This document shows, piece by piece, positions 56,096 through 62,670 of a DNA stretch of 62,670 nucleotides. Source of the DNA: Caldimicrobium sp. (GTDB lineage Bacteria > Desulfobacterota > Thermodesulfobacteria > Thermodesulfobacteriales > Thermodesulfobacteriaceae); assembly GCA_009903935.1 (NCBI GenBank), contig WYEG01000020.1:1-62670 (forward strand), read 5' to 3'. A program made the translations under genes and the position numbers. Numbering within the stretch: the stretch's first letter is position 1; every line of letters starts with the position of its first letter. The notes below the pieces were generated by a model, which made no database searches, was not told where the DNA came from, and saw only the letters and a list, made by a program, of their open reading frames with translations.

Positions 56096-57808
56096 TTAAA
56101 CTAAGATCATCTCAGTAGTAGCTTTACCTGCGGGAACCATCGGGAAAACTCCCTCTTCCGGAGCAATTATCACATCGAGCACGCAAAGGGTGTTCATCTC
56201 CAAAATCTTTTTAAGGGCTGGTTCTACCTCCTCTGGTTTAGTTATCCTCATACCAAAGGCGCCGTAGGCTTCTGCAAGCTTAACAAAATCTGGCTGGACT
56301 GCCATACTGACTTGAGAGTATCTTCTTTCGTAGAAAAGCTCTTGCCATTGGCGAACCATCCCCAAGTATCCATTGTTAAGAATGATGACCTTTATAGGGA
56401 GCCTCTCTTGCATAGCTGTAGCCATTTCTTGAATGTTCATCTGTATCGAACCATCCCCAGCTATGTCAATCACAAGCTTTTCTGGGTTCCCCATTTGGGC
56501 TCCTATTGCTGCCGGAAAACCGAACCCCATCGTTCCAAGACCTCCAGAAGTAATAAGGGTCCTTGGCTTTTTAAATTTGTAAAACTGGGCTGCCCACATC
56601 TGGTTTTGACCAACTTCGGTGGCGATAATAGCCTCCCCTTTAGTCATTTCATAGAGTTTTTCGATCACAAATTGTGGCTTTATGACATTGGGGTCATACT
56701 TATAACTCAAGGGATAGCGTTTCCTCCAGATTTCTATCTGTTCCCACCAATCTTTGAACCTTTCTTGCCAGTATTTTTTTGGCTGTCCTACCTCTTTAAC
56801 CACCTCGAGTAACCTTTGCAAAGACCTCTTACAATCACCCACTATAGGCACATCTACCTTAACGTTTTTTTGGATAGAAGTGGGGTCAATGTCAATGTGA
56901 ATGATCTTCGCCATTGGAGCAAAGGCATCAACCCTTCCTGTAACCCTATCGTCAAACCTTGCTCCTACCGCAAGAAGGACATCGCAGTTGGCAACAGCCA
57001 TGTTAGCATAGTAGGTTCCATGCATTCCAAGCATTCCAAGACTTTGATGGTGATCTCCCGGGAACCCACCAAGACCCATAAGGGTCATCGTGACGGGAAG
57101 ATTTAGCCTTTCAGCTAACTCAAGCACCTCAGGAGCCGCACCTGAGGAAATTACCCCACCCCCAATAAGAAAAACAGGTCTTTCTGCCTTCTCCAAAAGT
57201 TGATATGCCCTTTCTATTTGCCGCATGTGGGGCTCATAAACAGGGTTATAGCTTCTAAGATGGATCTCCTCAGGATAATCAAACTCCCCTTTTGCCTGTT
57301 GAACATCCTTGGGAAGGTCAACAACAACTGGACCTGGTCTTCCAGTCTTAGCGATGTAAAAGGCAGCTTTTAGAATGCGGGGTAGGTCTTCAATTTTTTT
57401 AACCAAAAAATTATGCTTAGTGATCGGTCTTGTAATACCGGTTGTGTCTACTTCTTGAAAGGCATCGTTCCCGATAAGTTTGGTAGGAACCTGTCCGGTT
57501 AGAACAACAATAGGTATAGAATCCATGTAGGCCGTGGCAATGCCAGTTACGGTATTTGTGGCACCTGGACCGGAGGTAACAAGGGCAACACCAACCCGAC
57601 CGGTTGAACGAGCAAACCCGTCGGCAGCATGAGCAGCACCCTGCTCATGCCTTACCAAAACATGATGTATACCTTCAGTTTTGTAAAGCTCATCGTAGAT
57701 GTCAATTACTGCGCCCCCAGGATAACCAAAAATTACCTCAACCCCCTCACGCTTTAGGGCTTCAACGATCATTCGAGCACCAGTCATCACCTTACCCAAT
57801 CTTCTCAC
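56096..57808 (-). CDS. ilvB: Acetolactate synthase large (catalytic) subunit
   Basis: A 570-residue TPP/FAD enzyme, first step of Val/Ile/Leu synthesis. The catalytic Glu is in [15 protein letters not shown], and the TPP motif is [19 protein letters not shown]. The N-terminus is uncertain: GTG 57808 abuts the AAGGAGG site, while TTG at 57799 is nine bases beyond it, an ideal spacing, and gives [15 protein letters not shown]. The YdcH-like gene just upstream overlaps by 17 bases. Confidence 0.95.
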   Translation of the reverse strand: MRRLGKVMTGARMIVEALKREGVEVIFGYPGGAVIDIYDELYKTEGIHHVLVRHEQGAAHAADGFARSTGRVGVALVTSGPGATNTVTGIATAYMDSIPIVVLTGQVPTKLIGNDAFQEVDTTGITRPITKHNFLVKKIEDLPRILKAAFYIAKTGRPGPVVVDLPKDVQQAKGEFDYPEEIHLRSYNPVYEPHMRQIERAYQLLEKAERPVFLIGGGVISSGAAPEVLELAERLNLPVTMTLMGLGGFPGDHHQSLGMLGMHGTYYANMAVANCDVLLAVGARFDDRVTGRVDAFAPMAKIIHIDIDPTSIQKNVKVDVPIVGDCKRSLQRLLEVVKEVGQPKKYWQERFKDWWEQIEIWRKRYPLSYKYDPNVIKPQFVIEKLYEMTKGEAIIATEVGQNQMWAAQFYKFKKPRTLITSGGLGTMGFGFPAAIGAQMGNPEKLVIDIAGDGSIQMNIQEMATAMQERLPIKVIILNNGYLGMVRQWQELFYERRYSQVSMAVQPDFVKLAEAYGAFGMRITKPEEVEPALKKILEMNTLCVLDVIIAPEEGVFPMVPAGKATTEMILV

Positions 57809-58022
57809 CCTCCTTCTGATATTTTTTTATAAGCTCGTATATTCTTTCCTTTAAGTAGAGCTTCTCAAGTTTAATCTGTTTCTCTCTCATTTCCTCCTCT
57901 GGAGTTAGATAAGGTCTTTTCACATACTCTTCAAGCTCCTTTTCTAAGCTTTGATGTTTTTCAAAAAGCTCTTTAATATCTTGATACTTCTCAGCAAACT
58001 GTTTTACTAATTCTTTGTCCAT
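57792..58022 (-). CDS. YdcH-like DUF465 coiled-coil protein
   Basis: A 76-residue charged, all-helical protein with [49 protein letters not shown], the DUF465/YdcH pattern (H-x-x-L-x-x-x-I ... EE...LKK-x-KL-x-LKD-x-I). Function unknown. It is the first gene of the run leading into ilvB-ilvH-tkt-tatCA. A GGGGG site precedes the ATG. Confidence 0.8.
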   Translation of the reverse strand: MDKELVKQFAEKYQDIKELFEKHQSLEKELEEYVKRPYLTPEEEMREKQIKLEKLYLKERIYELIKKYQKEGEKIG

Positions 58023-58048
58023 AACGATACCCCCTTATCTTTATTTTT

Positions 58049-58076
58049 ATTTTAGTAACTAGCCATTCTTTGTGAA
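58049..58076 (-). promoter_or_regulatory. Promoter of the YdcH-like/ilvB run
   Basis: Minus strand: TTCACA (58071-58076), a 16-base spacer and TAAAAT (58049-58054). The leader is about 20 bases with an AAGGGGG site. No leader-peptide attenuator (Val/Leu/Ile codon run) is visible ahead of ilvB. Confidence 0.45.
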
Positions 58077-58086
58077 ATTTTTCATA

Positions 58087-58836
58087 TTAGACAGGCTCTT
58101 TATAAGCAAAGGCTTTTAAAATTTCAATGGGCAAGGGGAAAAGGATGGTAGAATTCTTTTCGGTGGCTATTTCGGTAAGAGTTTGGAGATAACGAAGTTG
58201 TAAAGTCATGGGGTTAGAGGCCATAATTTTTGCTGCCTCAAGAAGCTTTTGAGCTGCTTGGAGCTCGCCTTCAGCACTGATAACCTTAGCTCTTCTTTCT
58301 CTTTCAGCTTCCGCTTGCTTGGCCATAGCCCTTTTCATCTCTTCCGGAAGGTCGATCTCTTTAATTTCAACTTTTGAGACCTTGACACCCCAGGGTTCGG
58401 TATCAGCATCAAGGATTTCCTGAAGTTTAACGTTGAGCTTTTCTCTTTCTGCTAAGATCTCATCAAGCTCAGCCTGACCACAAACGCTCCTAAGCGTGGT
58501 CTGAGCAAGCTGGCTCGTGGCATAATAGTAGTCCTCAACCTGCAAGAAAGCCTTTTCTGGTTCCATAACCCTAAAATAAACGACGGCGCTCACCCTAATG
58601 GAAACATTATCCCGAGTAATAACCTCTTGCGGGGGCACATCAAGGGTGACAGTTCTAAGGTCGATCTTTCTCATCCTATCGATAACTGGAAGGAGCAAAA
58701 TCAGTCCCGGACCTTTTACTTTATGAAATTTTCCTAAACGGAGAACAACCGCCCTTTCGTACTCGTTGATCACCTTTATTGAAGCTTGTAGAAAAAGTAA
58801 AATAATGATGATCAAAAAAATTAACGGCAATCCCAT
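58087..58836 (-). CDS. SPFH/stomatin-like (slipin) protein
   Basis: A 249-residue protein with an N-terminal membrane hairpin (about 1-18), [22 protein letters not shown], a band-7/SPFH domain (about 20-175) and a C-terminal helix ([26 protein letters not shown]) that oligomerises. It belongs to the slipin branch, often linked to NfeD membrane proteases, but no nfeD is adjacent. AGGAGG precedes the ATG. It has its own promoter. Confidence 0.92.
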   Translation of the reverse strand: MGLPLIFLIIIILLFLQASIKVINEYERAVVLRLGKFHKVKGPGLILLLPVIDRMRKIDLRTVTLDVPPQEVITRDNVSIRVSAVVYFRVMEPEKAFLQVEDYYYATSQLAQTTLRSVCGQAELDEILAEREKLNVKLQEILDADTEPWGVKVSKVEIKEIDLPEEMKRAMAKQAEAERERRAKVISAEGELQAAQKLLEAAKIMASNPMTLQLRYLQTLTEIATEKNSTILFPLPIEILKAFAYKEPV

Positions 58837-58861
58837 GTTTAAACCTCCTTCTTTTTTGGTT

Positions 58862-58891
58862 ATTATATCTCTTTTGTTTAATTAAAGTCAA
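58862..58891 (-). promoter_or_regulatory. Promoter of the SPFH gene
   Basis: Minus strand: TTGACT (58886-58891), an 18-base spacer and a perfect TATAAT (58862-58867). The leader is about 20 bases with AGAAGGAGG before the ATG. Confidence 0.6.
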
Positions 58892-58917
58892 GGAGAAAAT
58901 TGAGGCTATTTAGGAAT

Positions 58918-58990
58918 TACTTAGCAGGATGCTCAAGCTTTTTTCCCTCAACCCAAGGGATACCAAAATACTTCAACAAGAACACCGCTT
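58918..58990 (-). other. Tiny C-terminal-like ORF of unknown origin
   Basis: Right after the GT9 gene the minus strand continues in another frame as FKAVFLLKYFGIPWVEGKKLEHPAK and stops at 58918. There is no convincing start or ribosome site. The sequence looks like the end of a real protein rather than random code, so it may be a gene remnant or the true end of a frameshifted neighbour. Confidence 0.2.
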
Positions 58991-59796
58991 TAAAATATGC
59001 CTAAGCTTATGAATTTCTCAAAAAGCTCATCTTCCTTAAGACACCTTCTTTCTCTACATACTTTTGGGAAACAAGGTCTGCAGGGTAGGTCAAGGCTTAT
59101 AATGTGAACCTTTTCTCCTATAGGCTGAAAAATTACTTCGTCACTTGGTCCAAATATGGCGAACGTTTGAACACCTAAGTAGGAAGCAAGATGAGTAATA
59201 CCGCTATCGTTTCCAATAAAAGCTCTTGCTTTAGCTAATTTTAGCGCAAGGTCGGTTAAATCCTCCGTGTAATAGCAAGGTATACCACTTTTTAAAAGCA
59301 ATGTTTCATAAGGTCCAGCTAAAAATAAAACTTTATATCCTTTGCCTTCAAGAAAGCCCTTTACACGAGCGAAAAGCGAAAAAGGCGGATTTTTTAAAGG
59401 CGATCCCGAGCCTGGATGAATGACTACATAGTCTTTAAAATCTTCTTTAAGAAAGGTTTCAGGGATCTTCAATTTTTTACTAAATTCTAAAGGCAAACTC
59501 AGAGCTTTAAGATAATAATAAGGAAGCCAAATCCTTTCCTTAGGGAAAGGCTTAATCGTTCCCTCTTTCGAAATAAAGATTTTTCTTTCAAAAGTCTCTT
59601 CTAAAAGGCTCGGATAGAGCTCAGTATAAAATTTATCTACAAAACCAGAAAGCTTGGCTAAGGGTAAGACATCGGTATTCCCAACGGCATAGACTGTGTA
59701 GCCTTCTTTTTTTAGGGCTTCAAACAAGGGAAAGGTAAGGAGGGTGTCTCCTATGGCTCCTCGGCGGTAGACTAGAACTTTTCCTTTGCTTGCCAT
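58990..59796 (-). CDS. Glycosyltransferase family 9 (heptosyltransferase-like)
   Basis: About 268 residues from ATG 59796 (a TTG at 59805 is also in frame). VLVYRRGAIGDTLLTFPLFEALKK, HPGSGSPLKNPPFSLFARV and AFIGNDSGITHLASYLGVQTFAIFGPSDEVIF are GT9/ADP-heptose:LPS heptosyltransferase motifs. It is shorter than WaaC/WaaF (about 320-350), so substrate is uncertain. HldD at 4647 would provide the donor if it is a heptosyltransferase. It lies divergent from the DegT-type gene. Confidence 0.87.
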   Translation of the reverse strand: MASKGKVLVYRRGAIGDTLLTFPLFEALKKEGYTVYAVGNTDVLPLAKLSGFVDKFYTELYPSLLEETFERKIFISKEGTIKPFPKERIWLPYYYLKALSLPLEFSKKLKIPETFLKEDFKDYVVIHPGSGSPLKNPPFSLFARVKGFLEGKGYKVLFLAGPYETLLLKSGIPCYYTEDLTDLALKLAKARAFIGNDSGITHLASYLGVQTFAIFGPSDEVIFQPIGEKVHIISLDLPCRPCFPKVCRERRCLKEDELFEKFISLGIF

Positions 59797-59808
59797 AGTT
59801 GGCAATAT

Positions 59809-59814
59809 ATTATA
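59809..59814 (-). promoter_or_regulatory. -10 hexamer (TATAAT) for the GT9 gene
   Basis: A perfect TATAAT on the minus strand 12 bases before ATG 59796; the predicted start is near 59802, giving a leader of about six bases. No good -35 is visible. It is a weaker case of the short-leader pattern. Confidence 0.35.
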
Positions 59815-59841
59815 GAATAAAGCGAATTTTTAGGAGGGTAT

Positions 59842-60972
59842 ATGCAGGTTCCTTTTCTCGATTTAAAACGAGCTTATGAAAGATACGGTCAAGAACTTGA
59901 AGAGGCAGTCCTCAGGGTTTTACGGAGCACCAAATATCTTAATGGTCCCGAAACAAGGGAGCTTGAGAAAGAGCTTGCAACTTTTATGGGCGTAAATCAT
60001 GCTATTGCGGTTTCTTCAGGGACAGAAGCTCTTTATTTAATCTTAAAAGCCTTAGAGCTTCCCCCAAAAAGCATTGCTTTTGTCCCTTCTTTTACCTTTG
60101 TTTCTACCGCTGAGGTTGTTCTTAGGGCTGGGCTTATTCCGTTTTTCGTAGATGTAGAAGATGATTACCCAAACCTTACCCTTGAGCCCCTTAAGGAAGC
60201 TTATGAACTTTGTCTCAAGCGAGGTTTTCAGTCAGTCTGTGTAATCGCAGTTAGCCTGTATGGATATCCCGCAAGGCTACCTGAGCTTTTAGCCTTTTGC
60301 CAAGAGAAAAATCTTATCCTCATCGAGGATGCCTGCCAAGCCTTTGGCTCAGAGCTTGAAGATAAGAAGGTTGGAAGCTTTGGTGTGGCAGGAGCGGTAT
60401 CCTTCTACCCTACAAAAAATCTTTCTGCGGCAGGTGATGCCGGGATGGTTTTTACAAACGATGAAAACTTAGCTTTGAAGATTAGAGCCCTAAAGGAGCA
60501 TGGGCAGACAAAACCTTATTTTTACGAGTATCATGGCATAAACGGTAGAATGGATGAGGTCCAAGCAGCAATCCTCAGGGTTAAGTTTAAATACTTTACC
60601 GAAGAGCTAACTTTAAGGGAAAAATGGGCTAAACTTTATGAAAAAAATCTTTCCCATCTCTACCCTAAAGTAAAAATGTTTAAACATCTCCCCAACTCAA
60701 AACCAGCCCTTTCACTTTTTACCATAAGAGCAACCCGAAGGAATGAACTACAACAATATTTAGAAAAAATGCGCATAGCCACAAATGTATACTACAGAAT
60801 CCCTTTACACCATCAACCCATTTTTAAGGATAAACTGCCGCTAAGCCTTAGTCTACCAAATACTGAAAGACTTTCTCAAGAAGTTTTGTCTTTGCCCTTT
60901 TTTCCATACCTCAAAGAAGAAGAAGTTTTAAAGGTCTGCAAAGCTATAGAAGAATTCTACGCTAATGGCTAA
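59842..60972 (+). CDS. DegT/DnrJ/EryC1/StrS sugar aminotransferase
   Basis: A 376-residue fold-type I PLP enzyme. VPFLDLKRAYERYGQELEEAV opens the family; VSSGTEALYLILKAL is the phosphate loop, LIEDACQAFGSE the aromatic/Asp motif and VSFYPTKNLSAAGDAGMVFTND holds the PLP lysine. It aminates keto sugars on nucleotide carriers for LPS or other glycans. An AGGAGGG site is five bases before the ATG. It is followed at -8 bases by the TIM-barrel gene. Confidence 0.93.
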   Translation: MQVPFLDLKRAYERYGQELEEAVLRVLRSTKYLNGPETRELEKELATFMGVNHAIAVSSGTEALYLILKALELPPKSIAFVPSFTFVSTAEVVLRAGLIPFFVDVEDDYPNLTLEPLKEAYELCLKRGFQSVCVIAVSLYGYPARLPELLAFCQEKNLILIEDACQAFGSELEDKKVGSFGVAGAVSFYPTKNLSAAGDAGMVFTNDENLALKIRALKEHGQTKPYFYEYHGINGRMDEVQAAILRVKFKYFTEELTLREKWAKLYEKNLSHLYPKVKMFKHLPNSKPALSLFTIRATRRNELQQYLEKMRIATNVYYRIPLHHQPIFKDKLPLSLSLPNTERLSQEVLSLPFFPYLKEEEVLKVCKAIEEFYANG

Positions 60973-61756
60973 AGGGATGTGGATAGCCCCTTCCATACCT
61001 TTTGAGCTTTTAGATACTTATTTACCAAAAATAATTGATGGTGGCTTGCCTATTGAGCTTGTGATAAAGGGTGAGGTTTTAGATAAGCTTTCTTTTTCTG
61101 ATTTTAAAGGCTTTGCCAAAAGACTTAAAGATTCAGAGATAGAGCTTACAGTTCATCTACCCTTTATGGACCTCTCTTTAGCTGCACTTGACCCTTGGAT
61201 ACGGAAGGTAAGCCTTCTTCGGCTATTTCAGGGAATGGAAATTGCCTCGCTTTTTGAACCAAAGGTTTGCGTTTTTCATTCAGGTTATCATCAGGATTAC
61301 CATCGGGAGCAAAAAGATAAGTGGAGAGATATTTTTATTGAAGAGTCTTTATCTGCAATTTTAAGCTTAGCAGATGAGCTGAACCTAACTCTTGCCCTTG
61401 AAAACACCTTTGAGCCAACCCCTGATTTTATGAAACCTATCTTTGAAGCTTATAAAAATAGGCTCTATTGGTGCTTTGACCCAGGACATGCAAAGGTATT
61501 CTCTGAGGCTGATGAGCTTACTTGGTTTGATATGCTTAGCCCTTTTTTGATAGAGATGCATTGCCACGACAACCTTGGAAAGTTTGACGACCATCTTGCC
61601 TTGGGGGAAGGCGTGATAAATTTTCAAGAAATATTTAAGGCTATAAGAAAACAAAACAAAGAAGTTTTTTTAACAGTCGAGGCAAGGTCGGAGGAAGCAT
61701 TCCTAAAAAGTTTATCTTTTATACAGAGTTGTCTAAATTCGGACAATGACCGATGA
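60965..61756 (+). CDS. Sugar phosphate isomerase/epimerase-like TIM barrel
   Basis: A 263-residue xylose-isomerase-like protein. LALENTFEPTPDFM, WCFDPGHAKVFSEADE, EMHCHDNLGKFDDHLALGEGVINFQEIF and VFLTVEAR supply the acidic and His metal ligands (Glu, Asp, His, Glu). The exact substrate is unknown. It overlaps the DegT-type gene by 8 bases and the next gene by an ATGA, so the three form a tight unit. Confidence 0.85.
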   Translation: MAKGMWIAPSIPFELLDTYLPKIIDGGLPIELVIKGEVLDKLSFSDFKGFAKRLKDSEIELTVHLPFMDLSLAALDPWIRKVSLLRLFQGMEIASLFEPKVCVFHSGYHQDYHREQKDKWRDIFIEESLSAILSLADELNLTLALENTFEPTPDFMKPIFEAYKNRLYWCFDPGHAKVFSEADELTWFDMLSPFLIEMHCHDNLGKFDDHLALGEGVINFQEIFKAIRKQNKEVFLTVEARSEEAFLKSLSFIQSCLNSDNDR

Positions 61757-62670
61757 AACTCATTGACCCCACAAAATTTTTTTTCACTTCCCTTGTTTGG
61801 ATTTGTTTCATCTTTCTTTTTTCTCATGTAAGAGCTCAAGAAGAAGCGTTATTTCAAGAAAGGGTGGAAGTATTTGAGCCTTTGCCTGAGGAGTTGATAA
61901 AGCATCTTCCGTCTGACATAAACCAGCAGATTGCCTATTTTGTTAAATACTTTTCGACTGAGAAAAGGGAAGTTACGGAGCGCTGGTTTCGCAGATGTGG
62001 ATCGGTTTTACCTTATTTTAAGATGATTTTTAAAGAAGAAGGCTTACCCGAAGATTTAGTCTATCTTGCTATGATTGAGAGCGGATGTAACCCCTTTGCT
62101 GTGTCCAGAGCTGGCGCGGTTGGGATTTGGCAGTTTATGGAAGGGACAGCAAAGAGTTATGGGTTGAGAATAGATTTTTGGGAAGATGAAAGGCGGGACT
62201 TTCTTGCTTCAACGAGAGCGGCAGCCAAATACCTAAAGAGGCTATATCAAATATTCAACGACTGGCGGGTTGCTGTGGCAAGCTACAATGCAGGAGAAGG
62301 AAGGGTGTTAAGGGGACTTAAGGCTAAAAACTTTGCTGATTATTGGAGGGCTATGATGAGTGGGGCCTTCCCTCTTGAGACCTTTGCCTATGTCCCTCAA
62401 TGGTTAGCCATCACCATCCTTGCCAAAAACCCTGAAAAGTATAATTTGCCTCCGCTTGAGAGCAAACCCTTTGACCTCGATGAAGTCGAGGTGCCGGGTG
62501 GTTTTGAGCTAATGAGCTTAGCTCAAGCTTCAGGGATGGATGCTGAGTTGTTTTTCTTTCTCAATGCTAAATATCGCAGAGGATTTCTTCCTCCGCAAAG
62601 ATCCTCTAAAGTATGGGTCCTTTATGAAAATAAGCATACTCTACTAAAGAACATCTATTCTTTGCCTTGG
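61753..62670 (+). CDS. Lytic murein transglycosylase, MltD-like (cut by window end)
   Basis: 306 codons open to the window edge, no stop. A signal peptide covers about residues 1-28 (FFFTSLVWICFIFLFSHVRA). The SLT goose-lysozyme-like domain has the catalytic Glu in YLAMIESGCNPFAVSRAGAVGIWQFM, then ASYNAGEGRVLRGL and TFAYVPQWLAI. MltD proteins carry C-terminal LysM repeats; the last residues seen (PPQRSSKVWVLYE) may approach them. It cuts glycan strands to anhydromuropeptides. It overlaps the upstream stop as ATGA. Confidence 0.92.
   Translation, partial: MKLIDPTKFFFTSLVWICFIFLFSHVRAQEEALFQERVEVFEPLPEELIKHLPSDINQQIAYFVKYFSTEKREVTERWFRRCGSVLPYFKMIFKEEGLPEDLVYLAMIESGCNPFAVSRAGAVGIWQFMEGTAKSYGLRIDFWEDERRDFLASTRAAAKYLKRLYQIFNDWRVAVASYNAGEGRVLRGLKAKNFADYWRAMMSGAFPLETFAYVPQWLAITILAKNPEKYNLPPLESKPFDLDEVEVPGGFELMSLAQASGMDAELFFFLNAKYRRGFLPPQRSSKVWVLYENKHTLLKNIYSLPW

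Noticed and set aside
56312-57106. Plus-strand ORFs of up to 166 codons inside ilvB
   Set aside because: They are antisense shadows of a strongly conserved enzyme with no ribosome site or domain.

Overview
The window looks like a chromosomal segment from a thermophilic, sulfate- or sulfite-reducing member of the Thermodesulfobacteriota (Thermodesulfobacterium/Caldimicrobium-like). The basis is a complete reductive-type dsrA-dsrB-dsrD operon, a low-GC coding style rich in AAG/AGA/CTT codons, very tight gene packing, and a gram-negative envelope gene set (Lnt, heptose genes, secretin, YajC, TatAC). The genus is an inference. There is no CRISPR array, no rRNA and no recognisable transposase or prophage.

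Layout. (1) 1-7250: end of a rubredoxin-like gene, a small PLDc_N membrane protein, an unusual deoxyribose-phosphate-aldolase/RNase HI fusion, ubiX, then a minus-strand run of a lactate permease, hldD, a CorC-type CBS protein and lnt. (2) 7421-13208: pilMNOPQ and trmFO. (3) 13211-17223 (minus): HDAC-family deacetylase, aminotransferase, tgt and two tandem yajC genes. A kinase/ATPase fusion diverges from this run across a promoter region in which one palindromic -35 appears to serve both directions. (4) 18978-22828: groES-groEL with a terminator, an MscS channel and xth. (5) 22825-27868 (minus): acpP-fabF-rpiB-acpS-nnrDE-pilZ-prepilin peptidase. (6) 27996-36896: serS, a nuclease lipoprotein, lysA-queA, a palindromic repeat cluster, tRNA-Lys and tRNA-Glu, queC, a Cys-cluster protein, a structured non-coding element, glmS, a Cys-rich DUF6485-like protein and rsfS. 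(7) 36778-47625: hflX, an AmpG-like transporter, an M50 protease, ctpA, a BamE-like lipoprotein, pcm, a LOG-like protein, rluB, a beta-CASP nuclease and pilB. (8) 47881-50746: dsrABD. (9) 50753-58836 (minus): an amgK/murU-like pair, tatA, tatC, transketolase, ilvH, ilvB, a YdcH-like protein and an SPFH protein. (10) 58990-62670: a GT9 glycosyltransferase, then a DegT aminotransferase, a sugar isomerase-like protein and a truncated MltD-like lytic transglycosylase.

How the parts connect. DsrABD is the terminal sulfite-reduction module. Type IV pilus genes lie at three separate places (pilMNOPQ, pilB, prepilin peptidase). Three queuosine-pathway genes (queC, tgt, queA) are scattered. Cell-wall and envelope genes recur: glmS, the amgK/murU-like pair, an AmpG-like transporter, MltD, ctpA, hldD, GT9 and lnt.

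The most interesting signals are regulatory. At least six genes (pilM, the kinase/ATPase fusion, serS, lysA, the BamE-like lipoprotein, pilB) have a sigma70-type promoter whose predicted transcription start falls on or within about 3 nt of the start codon, with no Shine-Dalgarno, which suggests leaderless mRNAs. A multibranched RNA-like structure followed by a T-run precedes glmS. The ctpA/BamE-like divergent region carries a perfect 11-bp inverted repeat. All promoter, RNA and operator calls were made by eye and have not been tested by folding or database search.
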